Counted from the stretch's first letter, positions 26,677-35,075 are shown. The stretch: 64,000 nucleotides of DNA from Sphingobacteriales bacterium (GCA_024642285.1 JAHEBJ010000005.1:1-64000); one strand, 5' to 3'. Made by a program: numbers and translations. The notes: generated by a model not told the origin, from the letters alone.

Positions 26677-27426
26677 TCATAAAACTGTTAAACCCGCTGC
26701 TACATATGGTTTCAATACGGGGTGATCTTTTGGTAATTCAGTAATCAAAACATCAATCTTACTTAAATCGCATACCTGAATGGGCTGCAACGAATTGATC
26801 TTTTCTGAAATGGTGAGGCAAACTACTTTTTGGGAAGAGTCGATCATTGCCTGTTTCAATTGCACCACATCCCAGTCACTATCTGTAATTCCGTCACTTA
26901 TATTAATGGCATTGATGCCGAGAAAACACAAATCAGGTTTAAGGGTGTTTATTCTCGACAATGCATCGGCTCCCAAAGTTATCTTAGAGTTTTTCGATAA
27001 TTTATCGCCAACAACCACTACTTCAACTTTTGGATGATTCATATACTCTACCACAGCAGGAATACTGCCGGTAATAAATGTTGCTGATAAAGAAAGCGGT
27101 AAGGAACGTGCCAGTTCAACAACAGTTGTTCCGCCTCCGGTTAAAACAAACATGCCATCTTTTACTAGTTTAACTGCTTTTTCGGCAATTATTTTCTTAC
27201 TGTATTGTGCGTACACTTTTTTAGAAGGGTAGGTGATATCATGAAATGAGTGAGAAAGAGCGCCGCCATGTACTTTGATTAATTTTCCTTTGTCTGATAG
27301 TTCCTGTAAGTCTCTTCTTATAGTATCTTCTGATACATTGAGGTCGTTACTTAAAGCAGTTGACAGTACTTTATTGTGCAGTTGTACCTGATGTACAATG
27401 TACGCCTGTCTTTCTCTTTTAAGCAT
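26677..27426 (-). CDS. DeoR/GlpR-family transcriptional regulator
   Basis: A 249-residue regulator. The N-terminal winged HTH is at about residues 5-58 (ALSNDLNVSEDTIRRDLQEL, then KLIKVHGGALS). The C-terminal sugar-phosphate-sensing domain, related to ribose-5-phosphate isomerase, covers about 75-235 (DGMFVLTGGGTTVVELARSL; FLGINAINISDGITDSDWD). DeoR proteins usually repress sugar-use genes until a phosphorylated sugar binds. Its position directly upstream of susC on the same strand suggests it controls the uptake locus. Direct repeats 27 bases upstream of its ATG may be its own operator. A sugar-type substrate for the SusC/D pair is an inference from this family. Confidence 0.88.
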   Translation of the reverse strand: MLKRERQAYIVHQVQLHNKVLSTALSNDLNVSEDTIRRDLQELSDKGKLIKVHGGALSHSFHDITYPSKKVYAQYSKKIIAEKAVKLVKDGMFVLTGGGTTVVELARSLPLSLSATFITGSIPAVVEYMNHPKVEVVVVGDKLSKNSKITLGADALSRINTLKPDLCFLGINAINISDGITDSDWDVVQLKQAMIDSSQKVVCLTISEKINSLQPIQVCDLSKIDVLITELPKDHPVLKPYVAAGLTVL

Positions 27427-27452
27427 TAGTTAGAATTAATTACCAAATAAAA

Positions 27453-27472
27453 GCAAAAAAGTGCAAAAAAGC
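27453..27472 (-). promoter_or_regulatory. Tandem ten-base direct repeats upstream of the DeoR-type gene
   Basis: On the plus strand GCAAAAAAGT is followed at once by GCAAAAAAGC. The phasing of ten bases places both on one face of the helix. They lie 27-46 bases upstream of the regulator's start codon, where an autoregulatory operator could sit. DeoR-family operators are often direct repeats, but binding here is only inferred. Confidence 0.35.
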
Positions 27473-27572
27473 GCATCTTTTCTACAATTTTATTGCACAG
27501 TTTCGGCAATATCCTGCATAACCTGCATGTTGATACTAAATTGGGCAACCAACCGGTATAAATTCCTTTTAA

Positions 27573-28877
27573 TTAATCTTTACTTTTTTTTGCGGGAATT
27601 GTTTTTTTAACAGACTTAGAAATACTGTCAATTTGCACCAGCGAATCAGCAGAAACAACTGAGTTTTTTATTATCTCAAGTTCGCCTTCGTCAATGGGAG
27701 AATAATAATTGCCAAATAGAGAAGTGAGAACTTTGGCGTGATAGATGGAACGGGTGAATTTGTTTCCAATTACAATGATGGTTGCTTTCTGTTTTAATAA
27801 TCTTATGAAAGTTGCGTTACTGCCGTGCCACCATCCATTGTGGTAAATTATTTTATTTCCATCGGGAAACAGATTCATTCTCCATCCAAGGCCATAATTA
27901 CGAACGCCCGGCTTTTCATTGCTGTATGGCGAATAGGCTTGTTCAAGTGTTGCCTCAGTAAGAAAAATATTAGAGCTTAAGGCACGATCCCAGATCAGCA
28001 GATCCTTTGGAGTAGTGTAGATGTTTTTGTCACCATAAACCTGGTCTAAAAAATTAAAAGATTCCAGATTACCCCGCCAATTGTAGCTAGGCGTAGCTTT
28101 TGCGGTGTCGGAGATGTTGAACACATAGGTGTTTTTCATTTTCAAAGGAGTGAAGAATGTCTTTTGCAGATAACCTTCATATTTTAAACCACTTATTTTT
28201 TCGATCAATAATGCCAGCAAGGCATAATTTGTATTGCAATAGCTGAAGTGCGTATTGGGCTGTAAAACTCCGATGAGATCAGGTTTACGTGTGATTAAAT
28301 AGTTTAGAATATCTGCATTACTTACATATTTGGATTTATCCCAACCCAGGTCTTCCATAAAATAATTGTAGTTGGGCAATCCGCTACGGTGGTTCAATAA
28401 AGTTCTGACTGTAACTCCGGGGTAATTAAATTCAGGGAAAATCTTACTGAATTCGTCATCCAGGTTGAGTTTACCATCCTGCATCAATTTTAAGACTGCC
28501 ATGGCAGTAAATGTTTTGGTAATCGAGGCAATATGCATGGAAGTATTAAAGTTAATGGTATCAGTGCCAGCAATATGTGCTGTTCCATTATAAGCTTCAA
28601 AAATGATCCTTCCGTTTTTGGCTACTATCATCCCGCCACTAAATTTCCTCGGCTTTAATACTGTATCAAACCAAAGCCTGCTGGCATTGTAAATTCTAAG
28701 AGAGTCTCCGGTTGAAACCGGCTCAGGTTCGGGAAGAATCGCTACAGTAAGGCTATCGGCTAATTCCGGGTCAGCATCTGCTCCGGAGTTGCAGGATGAA
28801 TTAACTGAAAGAATAATCGGCACAAGAACAGGTAATAAATAAAAAAGAAATAACCTTTTATAGGCGTAATTGGGCAT
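27573..28877 (-). CDS. Serine hydrolase of the class C beta-lactamase/DD-peptidase fold
   Basis: A 434-residue exported protein, possibly a lipoprotein: hydrophobic N-terminus, then SSCNSG with the cysteine at residue 29, although the lipobox is weak. The catalytic motifs are present: SITK (SxxK) in MHIASITKTFTAMAV, YCN (YxN) in FSYCNTNYALLALL, and HNG replacing the KTG box in IIYHNGWWHGSNA. These features match the PF00144 family of esterases, D-amino-acid peptidases and penicillin-binding-like proteins. An antibiotic resistance role is not supported. Its start is 57 bases from the divergent serA gene. The C-terminus is lysine-rich and polar. Confidence 0.85.
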   Translation of the reverse strand: MPNYAYKRLFLFYLLPVLVPIILSVNSSCNSGADADPELADSLTVAILPEPEPVSTGDSLRIYNASRLWFDTVLKPRKFSGGMIVAKNGRIIFEAYNGTAHIAGTDTINFNTSMHIASITKTFTAMAVLKLMQDGKLNLDDEFSKIFPEFNYPGVTVRTLLNHRSGLPNYNYFMEDLGWDKSKYVSNADILNYLITRKPDLIGVLQPNTHFSYCNTNYALLALLIEKISGLKYEGYLQKTFFTPLKMKNTYVFNISDTAKATPSYNWRGNLESFNFLDQVYGDKNIYTTPKDLLIWDRALSSNIFLTEATLEQAYSPYSNEKPGVRNYGLGWRMNLFPDGNKIIYHNGWWHGSNATFIRLLKQKATIIVIGNKFTRSIYHAKVLTSLFGNYYSPIDEGELEIIKNSVVSADSLVQIDSISKSVKKTIPAKKSKD

Positions 28878-28903
28878 GCTGAGTAATTAAGCTTTAGATA
28901 AGA

Positions 28904-28911
28904 TATATTTG
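28904..28911 (+). promoter_or_regulatory. Promoter -7 element TATATTTG upstream of serA
   Basis: TATATTTG matches TAnnTTTG and ends 22 bases before the ATG at 28934, in the short region between divergent genes. Confidence 0.45.
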
Positions 28912-28933
28912 CGCAAAATACACCCTAATTGTC

Positions 28934-30172
28934 ATGACTGAAAATAAAAAAACAAGTTATCCCAAAGAGAAGATCAATATTCTGTTTTTAGAAAATATCA
29001 GTGATGCAGCAGTAAAGCATTTTCATGCATCTGGTTACAGTAATGTAAAAAAAATAAGCAAGGCGTTAAGTGAATCCGAATTGATTGATGCAGTGAAGGA
29101 TGTTCACCTGTTGGGGATAAGAAGTAAAACACAGATCACAAAAAAGATACTGGATGCTGCTCCTAAGTTACGTGCCATAGGTTGCTTTTGTATTGGCGTA
29201 AACCAGGTTGATCTTAAAGCGGCAACCAAAAACGGTGTTGCAGTTTTTAATGCTCCGTACAGCAACACCCGAAGCGTAGCTGAACTGGTGATTGGCGCAT
29301 CCATCATGTTGATCAGAAAAGTTATTGATAAGAATAAAGCTGCTCATGAAGGAAAATGGATGAAAGAAGCCAGCGGCAGTTATGAGTTACGTGGAAAAAC
29401 ACTTGGCATAATTGGATACGGTAATATTGGTAAACAGGTTAGTGTGTTAGCTGAGAGTCTGGGCATGAAAGTTGTTTTTTTTGATGTAGAAACCCGCCTT
29501 CCCCTTGGCAACGCCGAAGACAGGAAAACATTGAAAGAAGTGGTAAGCAAATCTGATATTGTAACACTGCATGTACCTGAACTTCCCAGTACAAAAAATC
29601 TTATAAATAAAAATTTGTTGAAACACTTTAAAGTAGGAAGTATTCTGATCAACTACGCAAGAGGAGAAGTAGTTGACCTGTTGGCTTTAAAAAATGCATT
29701 GCTGGAAGGGCAGTTAAGTGGCGCTGCGGTAGATGTTTTTCCTACTGAGCCCGAAAAGAATGGCGATGTTTTTTCATCACCGTTACAGGGTTTGAGCAAT
29801 GTGTTGTTGACTCCGCATATTGGCGGAAGTACACAGGAAGCTCAGCATAATATCGGTGATGATGTAAGCAATAAATTATCTAACTATCTCGAAAAAGGAA
29901 TCAGTACAGGATCACACAGTATTCCGGCACTGGCTCTGCCTCCAATGGAAGGTACACACCGCATCCTGCACATACACAATAATGTTCCGGGTGTTTTGTC
30001 CAAGATCAATACCCAATTGGGAAAACACAAAATAAATATCCTTGGACAGTATCTTAAAACCAATGAAACAATTGGTTATGTTGTGCTGGATGTAAATAAG
30101 CACCTAAGTAAAAATGCAATGGATTTATTGAAGCATGTAAGAGGTACTATTAAAGTAAGGATGCTGTACTAA
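28934..30172 (+). CDS. serA: D-3-phosphoglycerate dehydrogenase with ACT domain
   Basis: SerA oxidises 3-phosphoglycerate to 3-phosphohydroxypyruvate with NAD, the first step of serine synthesis. The 412-residue protein matches the short form (E. coli type). It has a substrate domain split around a Rossmann domain with GIIGYGNIGKQVSVLAESLG (NAD loop), the catalytic arginine in INYARGEVVDLLAL, a glutamate in FPTEPEKNG, and the histidine in LLTPHIGGSTQEAQ. A C-terminal ACT domain, from about residue 338 (HRILHIHNNVPGVLSKINTQ), suggests feedback control by serine. It is transcribed alone: the following 280 bases hold only a coding remnant on the other strand. Confidence 0.93.
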   Translation: MTENKKTSYPKEKINILFLENISDAAVKHFHASGYSNVKKISKALSESELIDAVKDVHLLGIRSKTQITKKILDAAPKLRAIGCFCIGVNQVDLKAATKNGVAVFNAPYSNTRSVAELVIGASIMLIRKVIDKNKAAHEGKWMKEASGSYELRGKTLGIIGYGNIGKQVSVLAESLGMKVVFFDVETRLPLGNAEDRKTLKEVVSKSDIVTLHVPELPSTKNLINKNLLKHFKVGSILINYARGEVVDLLALKNALLEGQLSGAAVDVFPTEPEKNGDVFSSPLQGLSNVLLTPHIGGSTQEAQHNIGDDVSNKLSNYLEKGISTGSHSIPALALPPMEGTHRILHIHNNVPGVLSKINTQLGKHKINILGQYLKTNETIGYVVLDVNKHLSKNAMDLLKHVRGTIKVRMLY

Positions 30173-30224
30173 AATACAAACAGGGCGAATTATTTATCGG
30201 CAATAACTTTTAAATCACCTTTTT

Positions 30225-30374
30225 TTATTTTTTAACGACTTGATTTTTTATTCCTTTTACGTCATTATCATCAAATACTATCACTTTGTGCTCATAGCCA
30301 AGTTCAATAAAAACTATGTCGTCAATGATCCAGGCTCTTCCCTGGGTGGTCTGGCTTTTTCCGGTAATCCTTTC
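30225..30374 (-). pseudogene. Short coding remnant without a start codon
   Basis: On the minus strand about 50 codons stay open and end at TAA (30225-30227). The translation looks protein-like, not random: GRAWIIDDIVFIELGYEHK and VIVFDDNDVKGIKNQ. No ATG, GTG or TTG fits; TGA at 30375-30377 closes the frame upstream. A nearby ATG lies in another frame and yields an 18-codon peptide. The simplest explanation is the 3' end of a decayed gene; I do not recognise the family. Confidence 0.35.
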
Positions 30375-30412
30375 TCATTTACCGGCCGCAAGGATAACAA
30401 CCGATAAATCGT

Positions 30413-30420
30413 TATTTTTG
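30413..30420 (+). promoter_or_regulatory. Promoter -7 element TATTTTTG upstream of the NtrC-like gene
   Basis: TATTTTTG matches TAnnTTTG and ends 35 bases before the ATG at 30456. No convincing -33 element is seen. Confidence 0.4.
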
Positions 30421-30455
30421 AATAACAGGTTTATCAAGTAAAAAGAACGAAATCT

Positions 30456-31619
30456 ATGGCGAATATTCTGATAATAGACGATGAAAAATCTATCCGTAAA
30501 ACACTCACCGAAATATTAAGTTACGAAGGATATAAGATTGAGGAAGCTGGCGATGGAGAAGAGGGCTTAAAAAAATTTTCCGATAAAACATACGACGTTG
30601 TTTTGTGCGACATTAAAATGCCTAAACTGGATGGCATTGAATTCCTCGATAAAGCAAAAGGAATTAATCCGGATGTGCCGGTTATTATGATCAGTGGGCA
30701 CGGTAATGTTGATACAGCGGTTGAAGCAGTGAAGAAAGGCGCTTTTGATTACATCAGTAAACCGCCCGACCTCAACAGGTTGCTGATTACATTACGGAAT
30801 GCGCTTGATAAGCAGAGCCTGGTTACCGAAACAAAAGTGTTGAAACGTAAAGTGGGTAAGGCTTTGGAGATGGTAGGAAATAGTGGACCTATTAATAAGA
30901 TAAAAGATACAATAGAAAAAGTTGCACCAACAGATGCCCGTGTTTTAATTACCGGAGAAAATGGTGTAGGTAAAGAACTTGTAGCAAGATGGATACATGA
31001 AAAGAGTAACCGCAGCAGCGGACCCATGGTAGAAGTGAATTGCGCTGCCATACCCGGGGAGTTGATAGAGAGTGAATTATTTGGTCATGAAAAAGGATCC
31101 TTTACTTCGGCAGTAAAACAACGGATAGGTAAATTTGAAACAGCCAATGGTGGTACATTATTCTTAGATGAGATTGGTGACATGAGCCTGAATGCACAGG
31201 CAAAAGTGTTGCGTGCTTTGCAGGAAGGTAAAATAACAAGGGTGGGAGCTGAAAAAGATATTTCGGTTGATGTTCGGGTGATTGCTGCAACAAACAAAGA
31301 CCTGCTTAAGGAGGTTGATGAGAAAAATTTCAGACTCGATCTGTATCACCGCCTGGGTGTTATAATTATTCATGTGCCGTCGTTGAACGAAAGAAGAGAC
31401 GATGTGCCGTCGCTTGTAGATCATTTCCTTGAAATAGTAGCTGCCGATTATGGTCAGCCTAAAAAAGAAGTTGACCCAAAAGCAATGGAGGCGTTAAAGG
31501 GTTACGATTGGACTGGGAATATACGTGAGCTAAGAAATGTTGTAGAGCGATTGATCATCCTGTCGGACAAAAAAATAAGTTTAGAGGATGTACAAAATTA
31601 TGTTCTGCCCCGTAAATAA
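30456..31619 (+). CDS. NtrC-like response regulator with receiver and AAA+ domains but no DNA-binding domain
   Basis: A 387-residue protein. The receiver domain (about 1-120) has the acidic pocket IIDDE and the phospho-acceptor aspartate 52 in VVLCDIKMP. The AAA+ sigma-54-activator-type domain (about 140-380) has Walker A GENGVGKE, Walker B GGTLFLDEIGD and the arginine-finger region DLYHRLGV. Two usual parts are missing. The sigma-54 contact loop GAFTGA reads GSFTSA (about residues 211-216), and the protein stops at the end of the AAA+ domain, so there is no Fis-type HTH. It may act through another partner or without DNA binding. No histidine kinase gene is adjacent. A hydrolase gene starts 12 bases downstream. 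Confidence 0.88.
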   Translation: MANILIIDDEKSIRKTLTEILSYEGYKIEEAGDGEEGLKKFSDKTYDVVLCDIKMPKLDGIEFLDKAKGINPDVPVIMISGHGNVDTAVEAVKKGAFDYISKPPDLNRLLITLRNALDKQSLVTETKVLKRKVGKALEMVGNSGPINKIKDTIEKVAPTDARVLITGENGVGKELVARWIHEKSNRSSGPMVEVNCAAIPGELIESELFGHEKGSFTSAVKQRIGKFETANGGTLFLDEIGDMSLNAQAKVLRALQEGKITRVGAEKDISVDVRVIAATNKDLLKEVDEKNFRLDLYHRLGVIIIHVPSLNERRDDVPSLVDHFLEIVAADYGQPKKEVDPKAMEALKGYDWTGNIRELRNVVERLIILSDKKISLEDVQNYVLPRK

Positions 31620-31631
31620 GTAAATTGAAAC

Positions 31632-32276
31632 ATGAAAACAATTTATTGTATAAGCGGTTTGGGTGCTGATGAAAGAGCTTTTTCAAAATTGGAAATAAAA
31701 GGATTTCAACTGAAGGTTATTAGTTGGCTGATGCCTTTACGTGATGAATCCCTGCCACATTATGCAACAAGAATGAGAGCCGGAATCGATGAGGAAGATC
31801 CAATCCTGATGGGCCTTTCTTTTGGCGGCATGGTTTGTACAGAAATTGCTAAACAAATTCCGGTAAGTAAAATAATTATCATCTCCAGTATAAAATCTTC
31901 AAATGAATTGCCACTTTGGATGAAAACAGTTGCAAAACTCAGATTAAATAAGATTGTTCCCTTACGTTCAACTAAACTTACGCAGCCGGTTCAAAATCGC
32001 ATGTTGGGAGTACAATCGGAAGAGGAGAAAGTGCTGGTTACCTCGTTGAGAAAGGAAGCGGACCTGCCTTACATAACCTGGGCAGTAAACCAGGCCATAA
32101 ACTGGAAGAACGAGTGGCAACATCCTGCTATCTATCAAATTCATGGCGATAACGATCATATGTTTCCCATTAAAAATATCAATCCTACTTTTATTATCAA
32201 AAGAGGCGGGCATTTTATGATCATGAACAGGGCAGAAGAAGTCAGCGATTGCATCAATAATATATTGCAGCATTAA
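31632..32276 (+). CDS. Small alpha/beta hydrolase
   Basis: A 214-residue cytoplasmic hydrolase of the alpha/beta fold. The N-terminus (IYCISGLGADERAF) forms the first strand and oxyanion region. The nucleophile elbow is GLSFGGMV with the serine at about residue 63. The acid is likely in IHGDNDHMFP and the histidine in RGGHFMIMNRAEEV. The family's substrates (esters, thioesters) cannot be read from sequence. It directly follows the NtrC-like regulator gene (12-base gap) and is probably cotranscribed with it, though the functional link is unknown. Confidence 0.8.
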   Translation: MKTIYCISGLGADERAFSKLEIKGFQLKVISWLMPLRDESLPHYATRMRAGIDEEDPILMGLSFGGMVCTEIAKQIPVSKIIIISSIKSSNELPLWMKTVAKLRLNKIVPLRSTKLTQPVQNRMLGVQSEEEKVLVTSLRKEADLPYITWAVNQAINWKNEWQHPAIYQIHGDNDHMFPIKNINPTFIIKRGGHFMIMNRAEEVSDCINNILQH

Positions 32277-32338
32277 TAGTTCTGTTAAACATTTCAGAAC
32301 ATTATTTACATAAATATTTTTCAAACCGTTAATTATGG

Positions 32339-32346
32339 TATTTTTG
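32339..32346 (+). promoter_or_regulatory. Promoter -7 element TATTTTTG upstream of lepB
   Basis: TATTTTTG matches TAnnTTTG and ends 20 bases before the ATG at 32367. Confidence 0.45.
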
Positions 32347-32366
32347 GCACTTCTAAAATTTAACGC

Positions 32367-33893
32367 ATGAGTTTAGGTTGGATCATTTTTATACTGGGTA
32401 CAATTGGTTGGCATATCGGTATGTACGGAATGTTTAAGAAAGCACGAATAGAAACCTGGAAAGCTTTTGTTCCTTTTTACAATACATGGTGCATGGTGCA
32501 AAAGATGGAGTTGAAAAAGGTATGGTTCTTTTTACAGTTCATTCCAATTGCAGGGCTGTTTATCACCATTTGGATCTGTATAAAATTTGTAGAACACTTT
32601 GGGCGTTTTGGATTCTGGCATCATGCTGCGGCTGTTTTTTTTCCGTTTGCTTATTTTCCCTATTTGGGCTTCTCCAAAAATGAACGTTATGCCGGGATTG
32701 ATGTTGTAAAGAATTATAAGAAATCGGGTATCAGGGAGTGGATCGATGCTGCAGCATTTGCCATCGTTGCGGCTACCATCATCCGAACTTTTGTTTTTGA
32801 GGCCTATACTATTCCCACGCCATCAGAAGAAAAGACATTATTAGTTAATGATTTTTTGTTTGTGAGTAAAACGGCCTATGGGCCAAGGATTCCCAATACG
32901 CCAATTGCTATGCCTTTTGTTCATCACACCATTCCTATGGTAAATGTAAAATCTTATGTAGAGTGGATTAAGATTCCCTATACCCGCTGGTTTCCGCAGC
33001 CCGTACAAAGAAACGATGCAGTTGTTTTTAACTTTCCTGTTAATGATACATTGATAAATGATGAAGTTAATTTTGGAAGCCGTACAACATATTATGAAGC
33101 CGTAAGACAACTGGGCCGGGAAAGGGTGTGGCAGGATTACGGAAATCTAATCATTACACGACCCGTTGATAAACGTGAAAATTTTATCAAGCGCTGTGTT
33201 GGAATCGCAGGCGATTCTATCCAAATAATAAATGGTAAACTGCACATTAATGGCAAACCCGAAGATTATTTTCCAAAGGCGGAAAGATTATATCTGTTAC
33301 AGATTCCTGATGGAGTTTACCTTGATGAGGAAATTTTAAAAGATATGGGGATTAATATACGAATGACTCAAGGAGTTACCGATTTGAATGCGGTGCAGGG
33401 AAGAAGAAATCTTTTTGAAGTTAATATTACCAACGAAGAAAGGGCTAATTTAAAATTGCCTCCTGGCTATACTTTAACAGATTTTATTGTTGATACAAAC
33501 AGTGCCTATCCTTACAAACAATTGTTCCCTTATTACAACGATAATAAAGACTGGACAGTAGATAATTTTGGCCCACTTTGGGTGCCTAAGAAAAATGCAA
33601 CAATTAAGTTAACGCCAGATAATGTGATCAGATATCAGCGCTGCATTGAGGTGTACGAACAAAACAAATTTGAGAACAGAGGTGGAAAAATTTTCCTTAA
33701 CGGTAAAGATACAGACAGTTATACTTTTAAGATGGACTATTTTTGGTTGATGGGAGATAATCGTCATAACTCGCTGGATAGCCGGTATTGGGGATTTGTG
33801 CCCGAAGATCATGTTGTTGGCAAGGCATCGCTGATATGGTTTAGTTACGAAAACGGCCCACGCTGGAAGCGATTGTTCCGCTGGATCAAATAA
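32367..33893 (+). CDS. lepB: Signal peptidase I with an N-terminal membrane domain
   Basis: Signal peptidase I removes signal peptides from exported proteins at the outer face of the cytoplasmic membrane. This form has 508 residues, longer than the usual 250-370. Residues 1-110 form an extra multi-pass region resembling DUF5684 (GWIIFILGTIGWHIGMYGMF; FIPIAGLFITIWICIKFVEH). The S26 protease begins with a further membrane segment (about 125-145). The catalytic serine is Ser153 in IPTPSEEKTLL, where the common methionine after it is replaced by glutamate, and the general-base lysine is Lys275 in NFIKRCVGIAGDS. The late signature MGDNRHNSLDSRYWG is intact. A large insertion separates the boxes, as in other Bacteroidota. 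A hairpin terminator follows. Confidence 0.92.
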   Translation: MSLGWIIFILGTIGWHIGMYGMFKKARIETWKAFVPFYNTWCMVQKMELKKVWFFLQFIPIAGLFITIWICIKFVEHFGRFGFWHHAAAVFFPFAYFPYLGFSKNERYAGIDVVKNYKKSGIREWIDAAAFAIVAATIIRTFVFEAYTIPTPSEEKTLLVNDFLFVSKTAYGPRIPNTPIAMPFVHHTIPMVNVKSYVEWIKIPYTRWFPQPVQRNDAVVFNFPVNDTLINDEVNFGSRTTYYEAVRQLGRERVWQDYGNLIITRPVDKRENFIKRCVGIAGDSIQIINGKLHINGKPEDYFPKAERLYLLQIPDGVYLDEEILKDMGINIRMTQGVTDLNAVQGRRNLFEVNITNEERANLKLPPGYTLTDFIVDTNSAYPYKQLFPYYNDNKDWTVDNFGPLWVPKKNATIKLTPDNVIRYQRCIEVYEQNKFENRGGKIFLNGKDTDSYTFKMDYFWLMGDNRHNSLDSRYWGFVPEDHVVGKASLIWFSYENGPRWKRLFRWIK

Positions 33894-33936
33894 ATTGCCT
33901 TTTTAGTTCTTTTACTTTTAACTTTAAACATGGATG

Positions 33937-33972
33937 AGTCCTCTTTGCAATTATGCACAGAGGACTTTTTTC
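33937..33972 (+). terminator. Intrinsic terminator downstream of lepB
   Basis: AGTCCTCT (33937-33944) pairs perfectly with AGAGGACT (33959-33966), with an inner TGCA/TGCA pairing, and is followed by six T's. It lies 44 bases after the lepB stop. It also sits inside the longest open frame of the cytidine deaminase gene, which argues against the upstream ATG at 33930. Confidence 0.85.
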
Positions 33973-33989
33973 TGATTCTAAAATATTTT

Positions 33990-34475
33990 ATGAAAAAGGA
34001 AACCTATCAATTTTCTTATGATGTATTTGATTCAATTGAAGAATTGGATGAACAGGATGCCTGGCTACTGAATGAAGCAAGAGAAGTTACTTCATCAGCC
34101 TATGCACCTTACTCTAATTTTAATGTGGGGGCTGTGGCAAAATTGAGCAACGGTGAGATAGTTGCAGGAACCAACCAGGAGAATGCCTCGTATCCCGTAG
34201 GTTTGTGTGCTGAGCGTGTTTTACTTTCTTCAGCTGCAACTTTATATCCTAAGATTCCAATCGAAACAATCGCTATAAGTTATAACAATACTATGGGTGC
34301 CAGCAGTCACCCTATATCGCCTTGCGGCATGTGCCGGCAAAGTCTGGTAGAATACCAGGAGCGGGTAAATCATCCTATCCGTTTAATTTTAAGCGGCCTA
34401 AACGGTAAAGTTATCGTTGTAGCGAAAGCGGGCATGCTGTTACCGCTGTCATTTGGAAGTATCGATCTAAAATAG
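33990..34475 (+). CDS. cdd: Cytidine deaminase
   Basis: A zinc enzyme that deaminates cytidine and deoxycytidine to the uridine forms in pyrimidine salvage. It has 161 residues from the ATG at 33990. The earlier ATG at 33930 is rejected because a terminator hairpin lies between the two. Zinc ligands and the catalytic glutamate are in GLCAERVLL (CAE) and SPCGMCRQSL (PCxxC). The substrate region YAPYSNFNVGAVAKL and NQENASYPVG are typical of the tetrameric class. The 3' end overlaps the convergent ogt gene by nine bases. Confidence 0.93.
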   Translation: MKKETYQFSYDVFDSIEELDEQDAWLLNEAREVTSSAYAPYSNFNVGAVAKLSNGEIVAGTNQENASYPVGLCAERVLLSSAATLYPKIPIETIAISYNNTMGASSHPISPCGMCRQSLVEYQERVNHPIRLILSGLNGKVIVVAKAGMLLPLSFGSIDLK

Positions 34476-34979
34476 TGTTTGCACTCCATTTGCAATTTTT
34501 CCTTCATGCTCAAGCAGCCATTGTTTACGCCATAGGTCGCCACCATAACCAACCAGTTCGCCGTTGCTTCCAATCACTCTATGACAGGGCACAATAATAC
34601 ACACGCTGTTATTTCCATTTGCAGTTCCAACTGCCCGTATTGCTTTTACATTTCCAATCCGTTTGCTTAATTCCATGTAACTGATGGTACGCCCAAAAGG
34701 AATATTGCAAAGCTCCGTCCAAACGCTTTGTTGAAAATCGGTTCCGGTTTGTAAAACAGGGATGGAAAATTCGGTTCTGGAACCGGCAAAATACTCATCC
34801 AGTTGCTTAAAACATTTTTTAATGATGGGTGTTTTGGGTTTTACAAAAAGCAGATCTGCTTCATTGATCTTGGCACCCTTCCATGAATTGATGAACAGTA
34901 CATCAGAAATAGCATTGCCCGAGCTTCTGATCTCCAGTACACCGAGTGGTGATTTGTAATATACTATTTCGATATTCAT
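34467..34979 (-). CDS. ogt: Methylated-DNA-[protein]-cysteine S-methyltransferase
   Basis: A suicide DNA-repair protein that moves the alkyl group from O6-alkylguanine to its own cysteine. It has 170 residues, the normal size for the Ogt type without an Ada regulatory domain. The acceptor is in IIVPCHRVIGSNGELVGYGG (PCHRV motif); the helix-turn-helix DNA-reading region is FGRTISYMELSKRIGNVKAI, with RAVGTANGNN as the arginine-finger segment. It is divergent from the ArsR-type regulator gene and overlaps the cdd gene at the 3' ends. Confidence 0.93.
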   Translation of the reverse strand: MNIEIVYYKSPLGVLEIRSSGNAISDVLFINSWKGAKINEADLLFVKPKTPIIKKCFKQLDEYFAGSRTEFSIPVLQTGTDFQQSVWTELCNIPFGRTISYMELSKRIGNVKAIRAVGTANGNNSVCIIVPCHRVIGSNGELVGYGGDLWRKQWLLEHEGKIANGVQTLF

Positions 34980-35075
34980 ATTTGGTTATACAAAATACTG
35001 AAATTCTTTTTGTCCTTCTGGTTAAAATATAATTTCTTTGAACAAGTTATCACGTGCAAAAGCGGAGCGTTCAGC

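Noticed and set aside
21018-27426. Polysaccharide utilisation locus
   Set aside because: No glycosidase, lyase, esterase or sulfatase is linked to the SusC/SusD pair; only a nutrient-uptake locus is supported.
27573-28877. Antibiotic-resistance beta-lactamase
   Set aside because: SxxK and YxN motifs are shared by many esterases and peptidases of this family; nothing supports a resistance function.
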